Of a stretch of DNA of 61,528 bases, positions 23,760-31,799 are shown piece by piece. The stretch comes from a virus. Location of the stretch: positions 1-61,528 of IMG/VR virus record IMGVR_UViG_3300009100_000002. One strand, written 5' to 3'. The translations under genes were made by a program, and so were the position numbers. How positions within the stretch are numbered: position 1 is the first letter of the stretch; each line of letters opens with the position of its first letter. Under the pieces are notes generated by a model. It was not told where the DNA came from, did not search any database, and saw nothing but the letters and a program-made list of their open reading frames with translations.

Positions 23760-25107
23760 GGCCGTTGGATACTACCCACACCCGGGCCAGGCCACGATCC
23801 ACCGCTCAAAGGCGCGTCATCGGGTCGCCTCCTGCGGTCGCCGGTACGGCAAGACGAACGTGGGCGGGGCCGAACTTCTGCTGGAGCAACGCCGCACCCG
23901 GCTTCTCCTGCCACAGCTCTACCACACCGGAAAGCGCCGGGAGTTCTGGATCGTGGGGCCGGAGTACACGGATGCTGAGAAGGAGTTCCGTTGGCTCTAT
24001 GACCGGTTGAGCGCTCTGGGCGCTCCATTCGACCGACCCGGCACGTACTACTCGGCCCATGACGCGGACTTGGTACTCTCCATGTACGGCGGGAAGTTCC
24101 TGGTTCAAGGCAAGTCCGCAAAGCATCCGGAGCGCCTTGTGGGTGAGGGTCTGGCCGGCGTGATCATGGCCGAGGCCGCGAAGCAGCGCGAGACAACGTG
24201 GACCAAGTACATCCGGCCGACACTTGCCGATGACCTAGGTTGGAGCCTCCATACTTCTACCCCAGAGGGCCGCAATTGGTTCTATGACTTGTGGGTTCGT
24301 GGTCAGTCCGACCGATTCGCGGAATGGGAGAGCTGGCGCCGACCGGCCTGGCTCAACTCGTATGTGTACCCGCTCGGTATCCGGGACCCAGAGGTCAAGT
24401 CACTCCGAGAGGATCTGACCGTGGAGAGCTTCAACCAAGAGATCGCGGCTATGTTCACGGAGTTTGCCGGCCGTGTGTTCAATGAATGGGATGACGAAGT
24501 ACACCTGAAGGATCTCAGCTACAACCCGGCCTGGCCGGTCTATGGTGCTTGCGACTACGGCTTCACCAATCCGTTCGTCTGGCTCGTGATCCAAGTCTCC
24601 CCGGTCGACGGTACGGTGTATGTCATCGATGAGTTCTATCAGGACGGGCTCACGATCGATGAGATAGCCGCCGCGTTGTATTCCCGGCCCGGATTGGTGC
24701 CTACGGCCATGCGGGAGTTCTTTCCGGACCCGGCGTCCCCCGGAGACTCCCGGGTGCTGGAGCAGCGCCTACGGCTGCGCTCGCGGGGCGGTACCGGTGG
24801 GGAGTTGAATGACCGGCTGCGTTTGATTCGCGCCGCGCTTAAGGTCCGCAACCGGCGTTTGCCCAACGGCGACTCGGAGCGGCGGCCGAAGCTGTTTGTG
24901 GATCGTACCAAATGTCCCAATCTCGTCCGTGAAATGAACATGTACCGGTACCCCAAGAAGAAGGGCGAGGTTGACAAGAATTCACCCGAGCTACCCATGA
25001 AGAAGGATGACCACGCGCCGGAGGCACTTGGCCGTGCATTCATCGGTTTGTTTGGCCGGGGCGGTGCTGGTCGCGCGTCGGTCGAGGATGCCGACCTAGC
25101 GGCCTAG
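23719..25107 (+). CDS. terL: Terminase large subunit
   Basis: 462 aa. Walker A SCGRRYGKT at residues 38-46 in the first ATPase domain, then the motor core (GLAGVIMAEAAKQRETTW as Walker B region, HTSTPEG as coupling motif). The C-terminal nuclease domain includes YGACDYGFTNPFVWLVI with the first catalytic Asp and HAPEALGRAF near the end. It cuts and pumps DNA into the prohead together with the portal. Confidence 0.9.
   Translation: MPKILAVSPKRTFEAVGYYPHPGQATIHRSKARHRVASCGRRYGKTNVGGAELLLEQRRTRLLLPQLYHTGKRREFWIVGPEYTDAEKEFRWLYDRLSALGAPFDRPGTYYSAHDADLVLSMYGGKFLVQGKSAKHPERLVGEGLAGVIMAEAAKQRETTWTKYIRPTLADDLGWSLHTSTPEGRNWFYDLWVRGQSDRFAEWESWRRPAWLNSYVYPLGIRDPEVKSLREDLTVESFNQEIAAMFTEFAGRVFNEWDDEVHLKDLSYNPAWPVYGACDYGFTNPFVWLVIQVSPVDGTVYVIDEFYQDGLTIDEIAAALYSRPGLVPTAMREFFPDPASPGDSRVLEQRLRLRSRGGTGGELNDRLRLIRAALKVRNRRLPNGDSERRPKLFVDRTKCPNLVREMNMYRYPKKKGEVDKNSPELPMKKDDHAPEALGRAFIGLFGRGGAGRASVEDADLAA
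23741..23753 (+). repeat. 13-bp element GTCCGAAGAGGAC
   Basis: Exact copy in the overlap of two genes: it reads Ser-Glu-Glu-Asp in the membrane mini-protein and Pro-Lys-Arg-Thr in the terminase. Confidence 0.65.
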
Positions 25108-25137
25108 ACTCCGCGCACCTAGACGTCGGAGGGGACG

Positions 25138-26610
25138 ATGACATCACCGGGCGCAGCCGCGTTCACGCCATACAGCACGGTGCGCTCGTTGCTCGGTACG
25201 CTGCCCGAATGGATGGCGCTGCTTGACGCGGAGCGGACTCGGAGCTACGCGCTCTATGAGCAGATGTACTGGAACGTCCCCGACACTTTCAAGCTTGTTC
25301 TTCGCGGTACTGATGCATCACCAATATATATTCCAACTGGTCGTCAGATTGTTGACACGGTTGACCGGTATGTGGGCGCCAACTTCGGCTGGACCATTGT
25401 CGGCGCCGAGGGAACTGAGGCCGAGTCGGCTCGTGCCGCATTCCAAGCCTTGTTCAACCGTGAGCGCTTCATGTCGTGGTACTCGGCCAACAAGCTCTTC
25501 GGGATCATGCGGGGAGACTGGGCCTGGCACGTGTTCGCGAACGCCGACAAGCCGGAGGGTGCGCGGATCTCCATCCGCGCCGTGGACCCGGGGTCCATGT
25601 TCAAGATCACCCATCCGGAGGACGTCGACCGGGTCATGGGCATCGACCTGATCGAGAACTTCACGGATGGTGACGACGAATTCGTCAAGGTCCAGCGCTA
25701 CAGCAAGGGCGCTAACCCGTACGACCCGGCTACCGAGGATGGCCTGATCTGGTCCGCCTCCTTGATCTACACGCTGGATGACTACGGCGATCCGAAGGCG
25801 ACGAAGACCATCCGCCCGGCCTCGCCTCTCCCGGCGCAGATCACGGCTCTGCCGGTCTACCACATTCCTCACAATGAGCAGCCGGGGAATCCCTTTGGAT
25901 CGAGCGAGTTGCGGGGCCTGGAACGAGTCATGGCCGCCGTGAACCAGGCAATCTCGGATGAGGAGTTGGCTCTGGCGCTCGAAGGTCTGGGCGTCTACTC
26001 GACTGACGCGGGAGCGCCGATCGACCGCGCGACCGGCCGGACGACGACATGGAAGCTCGGCCCGGGGTCGGTGGTCAACCGGCCGGCCGGCACGACCTTC
26101 GAACGGGTTAGCGGGATCTCCACAGTTCAGCCCTACATCAATCACTTGGACTGGTTGATCAAGGCGCTCCGCGAGACGTCCGGGGCGAGCGACTCGGCCA
26201 TGGGCAAGGTGGACGTTTCTGTTGCAGAGTCGGGCATTTCGCTCGTCATGCAGCTATCCCCCATTCTCGCGAAGGCGGCCAAGTACGACACGACCATCGG
26301 CGACATCCACCGTCAGATGTTCTTTGACCTCAAGGGATTCCTGGAGGCTTACGAAGGGATCGGGACCGGCCTGGCGCTGGTGGAGCCGATATTCGGGGCG
26401 AAGCTTCCCACGAACAGGCCCCAGGAGATCACGAACATCCTGGCGATTGTTGAGGCGACCGGGATGATGGAGTGGGGGATTCGCGAGCTGGCGAAGCTCG
26501 GATACGAGTTCACTCCAGAGGACATTGCCGCCGCGCTCGCGGACCGGCAAGCGCGCAATACCGATCCGTTTGCGGCTCGTGCTGCTGCGGAAACAGGAGG
26601 GGAAGAGTAG
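25138..26610 (+). CDS. Portal protein
   Basis: 490 aa. Position directly after the large terminase, size, and the pattern of early conserved helices plus ETSGASDSAMGKVDVSVAESGISLVMQLSPI (portal-type stem/crown region) identify it. It forms the dodecameric ring at the head vertex. GGAGGGGACG precedes the ATG. Confidence 0.85.
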   Translation: MTSPGAAAFTPYSTVRSLLGTLPEWMALLDAERTRSYALYEQMYWNVPDTFKLVLRGTDASPIYIPTGRQIVDTVDRYVGANFGWTIVGAEGTEAESARAAFQALFNRERFMSWYSANKLFGIMRGDWAWHVFANADKPEGARISIRAVDPGSMFKITHPEDVDRVMGIDLIENFTDGDDEFVKVQRYSKGANPYDPATEDGLIWSASLIYTLDDYGDPKATKTIRPASPLPAQITALPVYHIPHNEQPGNPFGSSELRGLERVMAAVNQAISDEELALALEGLGVYSTDAGAPIDRATGRTTTWKLGPGSVVNRPAGTTFERVSGISTVQPYINHLDWLIKALRETSGASDSAMGKVDVSVAESGISLVMQLSPILAKAAKYDTTIGDIHRQMFFDLKGFLEAYEGIGTGLALVEPIFGAKLPTNRPQEITNILAIVEATGMMEWGIRELAKLGYEFTPEDIAAALADRQARNTDPFAARAAAETGGEE

Positions 26611-26844
26611 ATGGCCACCGTCACAGTCACATTCCAGCGAGAGGACGGAGTGCGCAACTTCGATCTCTCTCAGTACGGGACGATCACCAGCCGGTCGGCC
26701 CCGGCTCCGCGAGCCGCTCATCCGGACCAGGCGCGCGACCCGCTCAGCCGCCAGACCGTCATCGTGGTCAACACCGGGGCGATCACTCTGGCGGAGGTCC
26801 AGCGAGCGCTCCTGGCGGCCGGAATCAAGGCGTCGGCGGTTTGA
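26611..26844 (+). CDS. Hypothetical head-region protein
   Basis: 77 aa, starting right after the portal stop. FQREDGVRNFDLSQYG and a C-terminal beta/alpha pair. Not recognised; conserved place between portal and MuF-like genes suggests a minor head role. Confidence 0.55.
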   Translation: MATVTVTFQREDGVRNFDLSQYGTITSRSAPAPRAAHPDQARDPLSRQTVIVVNTGAITLAEVQRALLAAGIKASAV

Positions 26845-27051
26845 GTGACCAACGCACAAGCGGCCATGATTGCTGCCACATCCGGTGTCAGTTGGGACAC
26901 TAAGCAGGCGATTCGACGCGCCGAGGAATTCAAAGCCTGGCTGGACGCCCAGGATGCCAAGCCGTACTCGGAGACCCTGGAGGAGATCCTGCGCGCCAAG
27001 GCCAAGTCGGTCATCTCGGAGGAGTTGCATGGGATCAGTCGATCCTCGTGA
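26845..27051 (+). CDS. Hypothetical helical protein
   Basis: 68 aa from GTG, contiguous with the previous stop. Helical, charged. It overlaps the MuF-like gene by 23 bp. Not recognised. Confidence 0.55.
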   Translation: MTNAQAAMIAATSGVSWDTKQAIRRAEEFKAWLDAQDAKPYSETLEEILRAKAKSVISEELHGISRSS

Positions 27052-27883
27052 GCCGCTCCGGGCGGTCCTGGGGGTCCATCGCGTCTCGGATGCAGAGATC
27101 CGGCGTCTACTTAGGACGGCTGCGGCCGACCTGACAGACGTCATTCTCGCCAACCCTCTGGATACCGGGGTCGGGACGGCGCTCCGACAGGCCCAACTAC
27201 GGATCCAAGCCGATGAGATCCTCCGGACACTTTGGCTCAACACCGGGCGGACCGTGACGCGAGGCCGGCTGGCCGCCGTAGCTCGCGCGGCGCAGCTCGG
27301 AGAGTCCCAGATGCGCCAGCTCCTGGGCGATCTCCCACCCCGGGCGGTCCAGCAGCTGCTAGATGGCACACGTATGGCAGCTAGGATGGCCGTAGCTCGC
27401 GCAACGGCCCGTTTGGCAGGCGAGGGTGCCTATGACCTGTCCGTTCGCGTCTATCGCAACTACGCGCTCATGCGGGGGCGCGTCGATCGCATGGTCAACT
27501 CGGCTATCGCCCGCAACCTGGGGGCGCGAGAGCTGGCGCGGGAGGCTCGCGCCTACATCCTCCCGACTGCGCCGGGTGGAGCGAGCTACTCGGCGCTGCG
27601 ACTCGCCCGGACCGAGATCAACAACAGCTTTCACGCCATGACGACCGGCTACTATGCGGACAATCCGCTCGTGGACCAGATGCGGTGGCAACTATCGAGG
27701 TCTCATCCGCGCGCTGACACCTGCGATGACTTGGTTGGGGATTACTCGAAGCTTGAGGTGCCGTCCAAACCGCACCCACAGTGCTTCTGTTATGTCACAC
27801 CAGCTCCGCTCAACGAGCGCGAGGTCTTGCGGCGTCTCGATCGCGGCGAGTTGGACAGTTGGCTGCAGCGTATGGGAGTCTAG
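27029..27883 (+). CDS. MuF-like head morphogenesis protein
   Basis: 284 aa from ATG 27029 (GGAGGAG upstream). The C-terminal half carries SALRLARTEINNSFHAMTTGYYADNPLVDQMRWQLSRSHPRADTCDD and PHPQCFCYVTP, the R-T-E and S-H-x-x-x-D-x-C pattern of the phage Mu F domain. Such minor head proteins enter the prohead beside the portal. The TAG stop lies in a 13-bp-type element (27879-27891). Confidence 0.8.
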   Translation: MGSVDPREPLRAVLGVHRVSDAEIRRLLRTAAADLTDVILANPLDTGVGTALRQAQLRIQADEILRTLWLNTGRTVTRGRLAAVARAAQLGESQMRQLLGDLPPRAVQQLLDGTRMAARMAVARATARLAGEGAYDLSVRVYRNYALMRGRVDRMVNSAIARNLGARELAREARAYILPTAPGGASYSALRLARTEINNSFHAMTTGYYADNPLVDQMRWQLSRSHPRADTCDDLVGDYSKLEVPSKPHPQCFCYVTPAPLNEREVLRRLDRGELDSWLQRMGV

Positions 27884-27891
27884 TTCGGACT
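27879..27891 (-). repeat. 13-bp element variant GTCTAGTTCGGAC with stop codon inside
   Basis: Reverse-orientation form at the end of the MuF-like gene. The TAG stop (27881-27883) is within it. Flanking A and T extend the dyad to AGTC...GACT. Confidence 0.55.
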
Positions 27892-27978
27892 GTTGGCTCG
27901 TGCCCCGGTCCCCACCGGCACCGCAGCTAGGATCGGCCGCCATCGGCCCGACCGCCACGACCAGGGAGAGACTGAAAC

Positions 27979-28743
27979 ATGAAGCTGAAGATGCGTCCTC
28001 GTCCGCTCGCGTGGATCGACGGTCGGCCGGTGTGGCCGTTCGCCGGTGCCGAGGGTGAGGGCGAGGGCGACAACGCGACCGGTACACAGGGCGGTACTGG
28101 GGGCGCCGGCTCCACACAGAGCGGTGGTACGTCGGATGGTGGGACGTCGGACAAGAAGGACGACGCACAGAGCGGCGGTCAGTCCTCTTCGGACGACAAG
28201 GTGGAGCGCTCCGAGTTCGAAGCGATCAAGCAGAAGATGATCGCTGCGGACCGGCGTGCGGAGGCCGCAGAGAAGAAGGCCAAGGAGTACGAGGACAAGG
28301 ACAAGGGCGAGCTGGAGAAGGCCACAGAGCGGGCCGAAGCAGCCGAGAAGCGCGTCCAGACCCTCGAAGACGAACTGGCCGACATGCGGCTCAACCAGGC
28401 GATGTTGACCGATCCCAACTACGGCGCGGACAAGTGGCACGACGTCGAGGACGTCCTGACGCGACTTCGCAAGGCCGTGAAGGACGACGGGTCATCGGTG
28501 ACCATCGCCGAGGACGGCACTGTCAAGGGCGTCTCGGCGTTCCTGAAGCAGCTGGCGACCAACAAGAAGTACCTGCTCAAGACCGCAGCGCAGAACGCGG
28601 GTGGGGGAGCTTCGGGCGACCCGGCCAACGGCGATCGGCGCGGCGGTGGTGGCGGCTCGGACGGCGCGGGCACCGGCAAGTCCGGAGTCAGCAAGGAGCG
28701 TCGCGCGAAGCTCGCTGAGACCTACCCATCCATCCGACGCTGA
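27979..28743 (+). CDS. Scaffolding-like protein
   Basis: 254 aa. A Gly/Thr/Ser-rich disordered stretch (residues 25-75), then a long charged coiled coil (about 75-140, KVERSEFEAIKQKMIAADRRAEAAEKKAKEYEDK...), and a Gly-rich then basic C-terminal tail. This architecture and the place before the capsid gene fit a scaffold that guides prohead assembly. GGGAGAGA precedes the ATG. Confidence 0.7.
   Translation: MKLKMRPRPLAWIDGRPVWPFAGAEGEGEGDNATGTQGGTGGAGSTQSGGTSDGGTSDKKDDAQSGGQSSSDDKVERSEFEAIKQKMIAADRRAEAAEKKAKEYEDKDKGELEKATERAEAAEKRVQTLEDELADMRLNQAMLTDPNYGADKWHDVEDVLTRLRKAVKDDGSSVTIAEDGTVKGVSAFLKQLATNKKYLLKTAAQNAGGGASGDPANGDRRGGGGGSDGAGTGKSGVSKERRAKLAETYPSIRR
28182..28194 (-). repeat. 13-bp element, reverse orientation (GTCCTCTTCGGAC)
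   Basis: Exact reverse complement copy in the scaffold-like gene, coding Gln-Ser-Ser-Ser-Asp on the + strand. Confidence 0.6.
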
Positions 28744-28762
28744 CGCAACTTCAGGAGGGCGC

Positions 28763-29131
28763 GTGAGCAGGTTCGACAAAGTCGAGCCGCTGGGCGGTAG
28801 CTTCAGGGCTGCCCTTGCCGCAGCGGTCGTCATTGGCGACGTCGGTGTGATCAAGGGCGTGTCGCTGAACTCCAGCGGTCGGCTCGTGCAGGGCGCTGCG
28901 GCGCTCGGCGCCTACAAGGGCGTCATCTGCGCGGATTACACCATGGCCGCCACCCAGCCCATCGACGTGATGACGGACGGCGAGATCGTGGATCTCCCGG
29001 CCGGTTTCACCGCTGGGGCCGACATCTTCATCGCCGTGGCGACCGGTCTTCTGACCATGACCGCGACGTCCAACCAGTACCTGGGGCACATGGTCGAGAC
29101 CGACCGCCTCATCGTGCGGATTGCGAGGTGA
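28763..29131 (+). CDS. Head decoration-like protein (DUF2190-like)
   Basis: 122 aa from GTG after CAGGAGGGCG. Beta-rich with ALAAAVVIGDVGVIKG, GAYKGVICADYTMAA and DGEIVDLPAGFTAGADIFIAVATG, the pattern of small capsid decoration proteins that sit beside the major capsid gene. Overlaps the capsid start by 4 bp (GTGAGG...). Confidence 0.65.
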   Translation: MSRFDKVEPLGGSFRAALAAAVVIGDVGVIKGVSLNSSGRLVQGAAALGAYKGVICADYTMAATQPIDVMTDGEIVDLPAGFTAGADIFIAVATGLLTMTATSNQYLGHMVETDRLIVRIAR

Positions 29132-30426
29132 GGGACGTGACCAAGGTCCTGGACCCCATCTTCGATCTGTCCCGGGTGTCGACCCTCGTGTACCCGGGCA
29201 TGCGCCCGTTCGTCATCCCGGCCGGAGCGCTGCGCGCGCCCCGGTCCGAAGAGGACGCCGCACGGATCGTGGAGCTTCAGCGGCTCGGCGTGGTCCCCGG
29301 CTTCGCGGGTGGCGAGTACGGCTACAACTCCACGGGCGACTTGCTCACGCGGACGTCCGACGGATTCGACCTGAACGAGCTGTGGGACGAGTTCGTGGAC
29401 GTCGTGAACCTGAACAACGAGCCGCGCGACAACATGGTCTCCTTCCTGACCTTCCCGGTGACGGAGCCGGTGGAGCGCGTTCCTCAGGCCGGAAACCTCG
29501 TCAACTTCGAGGTGGCCACCGAGTACGGCGAGCCGCGCGGCGTGCGCGTCAAGCTGACGTACTTCTCGCTGGCCTACGACATCGAGTGGTACGACGTCGG
29601 CGTGCGGTACACGTACCGCTTCCTGGCGACCGCTCCGGCGTCGCAGCTCCGGGCCATCGCCAACTCGGTCAACGAGGCGGACAACCGGAACGTCTTCACG
29701 AAGGTCATGCGGACGATCTTCAACTCCGCCAACCTGACCGCGACGATCGAGGGTCAGCCGTACACCGTCTACAAGTTCTACAACAACGACGGCACGGTTC
29801 CTCCGGCGTACAAGACGAACACGTTCCTCTCGACCCACCAGCACTACGTCACGAGCGGTGCGGCGACGGTGGACAGCGAGGACGTGGAGCGCCTCATCGG
29901 TCTGGTAACCGAGCACGGCTACGAGCCGGCTGTGGGTTACCAGCTGATCCTCCTGGTGAACAAGCAGGAGGGGACGCAGATCCGGAAGTTCCGGCTGGGG
30001 CAGACAAACAACAACGCGGCCGTGGCCAACTACGACTTCATCCCGGCCGTCAACCAGCCGGACTTCCTGCTGTCGGCAACGCAGCAGGTCGTGGGAGCGC
30101 GGCCGGCCGGAACGCTCCAGGGCCTCACGGTCATTGGGTCGTACGCGGACGTCCTGGTCGTGCAGGACGACTACATCCCGGCCGGGTACATGGTGTGCTT
30201 CGCGACCGGTGGGCCACGGAACCTGCAGAACCCTGTGGGCTTTCGGCAGCACGCGCAGGCCGCTCTTCAGGGCCTGCAGCTGGTTCGTGGTCCGGTGCCG
30301 GACTACCCGCTCATCGACTCCTTCTATCAGAGGATCTTCGGGACGGGCATCCGGCAGCGCGGCGGTGGCGCGGTCATGCAGGTCACCGCTGCCGGTTCGT
30401 ACACGGCCCCGGCCGCGTACACGTGA
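29128..30426 (+). CDS. Major capsid protein
   Basis: 432 aa from GTG. Gene order (scaffold-like, decoration-like, this, then connectors), size and composition mark it as the HK97-fold capsid subunit. The middle includes FLTFPVTEPVERVPQAGNLVNFEVATEYGEPRG, resembling the E-loop/P-domain transition of actinophage capsids. No separate protease gene was recognised. An exact 13-bp element at 29244-29256 codes Ser-Glu-Glu-Asp within it. Confidence 0.85.
   Translation: MRDVTKVLDPIFDLSRVSTLVYPGMRPFVIPAGALRAPRSEEDAARIVELQRLGVVPGFAGGEYGYNSTGDLLTRTSDGFDLNELWDEFVDVVNLNNEPRDNMVSFLTFPVTEPVERVPQAGNLVNFEVATEYGEPRGVRVKLTYFSLAYDIEWYDVGVRYTYRFLATAPASQLRAIANSVNEADNRNVFTKVMRTIFNSANLTATIEGQPYTVYKFYNNDGTVPPAYKTNTFLSTHQHYVTSGAATVDSEDVERLIGLVTEHGYEPAVGYQLILLVNKQEGTQIRKFRLGQTNNNAAVANYDFIPAVNQPDFLLSATQQVVGARPAGTLQGLTVIGSYADVLVVQDDYIPAGYMVCFATGGPRNLQNPVGFRQHAQAALQGLQLVRGPVPDYPLIDSFYQRIFGTGIRQRGGGAVMQVTAAGSYTAPAAYT
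29244..29256 (+). repeat. 13-bp element GTCCGAAGAGGAC
   Basis: Exact copy in the major capsid gene; reads Arg-Ser-Glu-Glu-Asp-Ala. Confidence 0.65.
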
Positions 30427-30434
30427 TCTCCGGG

Positions 30435-30472
30435 CGGGGCGCCCAAAGGCGGTCGGGTCTGCGGGCGCTCCG
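30435..30472 (+). terminator. Hairpin after the capsid gene
   Basis: CGGGGCGCCC (30435-30444) pairs with GGGCGCTCCG (30463-30472) with one G-U wobble, 9 bp after the capsid stop. It may trim transcription or stabilise the abundant capsid mRNA. Confidence 0.5.
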
Positions 30473-30485
30473 CACGGTTCCAACA

Positions 30486-30498
30486 GTCCGAAGAGGAC
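30486..30498 (+). repeat. 13-bp element GTCCGAAGAGGAC (intergenic)
   Basis: Exact copy 13 bp before the next ATG. A following AGAGGAC acts as ribosome site. Confidence 0.7.
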
Positions 30499-30511
30499 GG
30501 AAGAGGACAAC

Positions 30512-31027
30512 ATGAGGCAGATCGACATGAGCAAGCCTCTCTCGGACGACGACCGGGACTGGCTGTTGGCGAACAACGGCGAGGATCAGGTGCGCCGGAA
30601 CGCGGAGGAGCACGGCCTGGAGCTTCCGGAGGGGATGCCCAACCGTCCCGCCGGTACCGTCACCACCGGGGCCGAGCCGGCTCACCTCTCCGACCGGCTC
30701 TACCCCACCGGTCTCACTCCGGCCACGGCCGAGGCGGATCTGGATCGGCAGCGTCGGGAGGCGCAGTTTCAGGCCGCTCTGGATGCCGAGCGTCCCGAGG
30801 ACGACCCGGACGTGGACCAGAGTGGCGAGGCTTCGCCGCTCGGTACCCGTGGGCTCACCGTGGAGACGGACGACAACCCGTACGAGAGCTGGAAGGGCGA
30901 TGCCCTCAAGGCGGAGCTGGAGAAGCGCGAGCTGAGCAAGTCCGGGAACAAGGACGAGCTGGCGGCGCGTCTCCGGGCCGACGATGAGGAGCGTGCGGCA
31001 GCGGCCGAGGACGAGACGGCCGAGTGA
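30512..31027 (+). CDS. SAP-domain-containing head-region protein
   Basis: 171 aa. Residues 125-160, YESWKGDALKAELEKRELSKSGNKDELAARLRAD, match the two-helix SAP fold (small DNA-binding motif). The first 120 residues are acidic and Pro-rich. SAP-tailed proteins are common after actinophage capsid genes. Likely binds DNA at the head interior or neck. Confidence 0.65.
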   Translation: MRQIDMSKPLSDDDRDWLLANNGEDQVRRNAEEHGLELPEGMPNRPAGTVTTGAEPAHLSDRLYPTGLTPATAEADLDRQRREAQFQAALDAERPEDDPDVDQSGEASPLGTRGLTVETDDNPYESWKGDALKAELEKRELSKSGNKDELAARLRADDEERAAAAEDETAE

Positions 31028-31033
31028 GGTCTG

Positions 31034-31081
31034 GGGAGGGGCCGGGAGCAACCGTCTACTTCGGACGGCCCGGTCCCTCCC
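31034..31081 (+). terminator. Long composite hairpin built on a 13-bp element
   Basis: Nested arms GGGAGGG, CCGGG, CCGTC pair with GACGG, CCCGG, CCCTCCC. The centre, CCGTC-TACTTCG-GACGG at 31052-31068, is a reverse-orientation 13-bp element (31054-31066). This turns the element into a strong terminator-like structure between the SAP gene and 31111. Outer edges are approximate. Confidence 0.6.
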
Positions 31082-31110
31082 AACTGCAATAAACCAAGGG
31101 AGCGCTCAGC

Positions 31111-31740
31111 ATGTTCACCGACTTCGCCAAGGGCCTGATGCTGGACGCCCTGGACGAGAGCCAGACCAATGGGGCCAAGTTCTGGTCCCTCCATTCGGCC
31201 TACTCCGCGACCGGCACCAGTGAGCTGTCCGGCGGTTCCTACGCTCGGCAGGCTGCGACTTGGGCTGCCGCGAGCGGTTCGCCCCGTACGAAGGTCTCCA
31301 CCGGCTCGCCGGCCGCCTCATTCTCGGTGCCGGCCTCCACCGTCGCCTGGGTGGGGCGATGGGACGCGGTCACGGCCGGGAACTTCCTCGGCATGGGCCC
31401 GGCCGGTGGCGGAGCGCGTCGGCAGTTCAACGTCTCGGATGCGGCCGATGTCACCGCCAACACGATCGACTCTCCGGCGCACGGTCTCTCGGCTGGCAAC
31501 CAGGTCGTGTTCTGGGCCGCTTCGGGCGCGGCTCTTCCGGCCGGTCTGACGGAGGGCACCATCTACTTCGTCATCGCGGCCGGCCTCACCACCGATGTCT
31601 TTTCCGTCTCGACCACGAGCGGTGGCAGCGCCGTCGACATCACCGGCAACGGGGACGGCGAGTTCCAGACGATCACACCGGAGGTGTTCGCCGGACCTGG
31701 TACGTACCAGCTGACGAGCGACACGCTCGCCCTGCCGTAG
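31111..31740 (+). CDS. Hypothetical structural protein, possibly head fibre or decoration
   Basis: 209 aa, ATG after AAGGGAGCG. Gly/Ala/Ser/Thr-rich beta pattern, with an interior block DVTANTIDSPAHGLSAGNQVVFWAAS...TEGTIYFVIAAGLTTDVFSVSTTSGG that resembles a beta-sandwich insertion found in phage surface proteins. Lies at the start of the unusual segment between capsid and connectors. Confidence 0.55.
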   Translation: MFTDFAKGLMLDALDESQTNGAKFWSLHSAYSATGTSELSGGSYARQAATWAAASGSPRTKVSTGSPAASFSVPASTVAWVGRWDAVTAGNFLGMGPAGGGARRQFNVSDAADVTANTIDSPAHGLSAGNQVVFWAASGAALPAGLTEGTIYFVIAAGLTTDVFSVSTTSGGSAVDITGNGDGEFQTITPEVFAGPGTYQLTSDTLALP

Positions 31741-31762
31741 CTCGCGGCGTACGGTTCGGCCG

Positions 31763-31785
31763 TCCTCGGCCCGCACGGGGCCGAC
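31763..31785 (+). terminator. Hairpin upstream of the secreted glycosidase
   Basis: TCGGCCC pairs with GGGCCGA across a 5-nt loop, shortly before the AGGAGG ribosome site. Could be a terminator or a leader structure limiting translation. Positions approximate. Confidence 0.45.
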
Positions 31786-31799
31786 CAACAGGAGGATCC

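Noticed and set aside
28936-30576. Long minus-strand ORF (546 codons) opposite the capsid gene
   Set aside because: It is the G+C-rich shadow of the highly expressed-type capsid codons. The translation is low-complexity Arg/Val/Asp, with no ribosome site and no neighbours on that strand.
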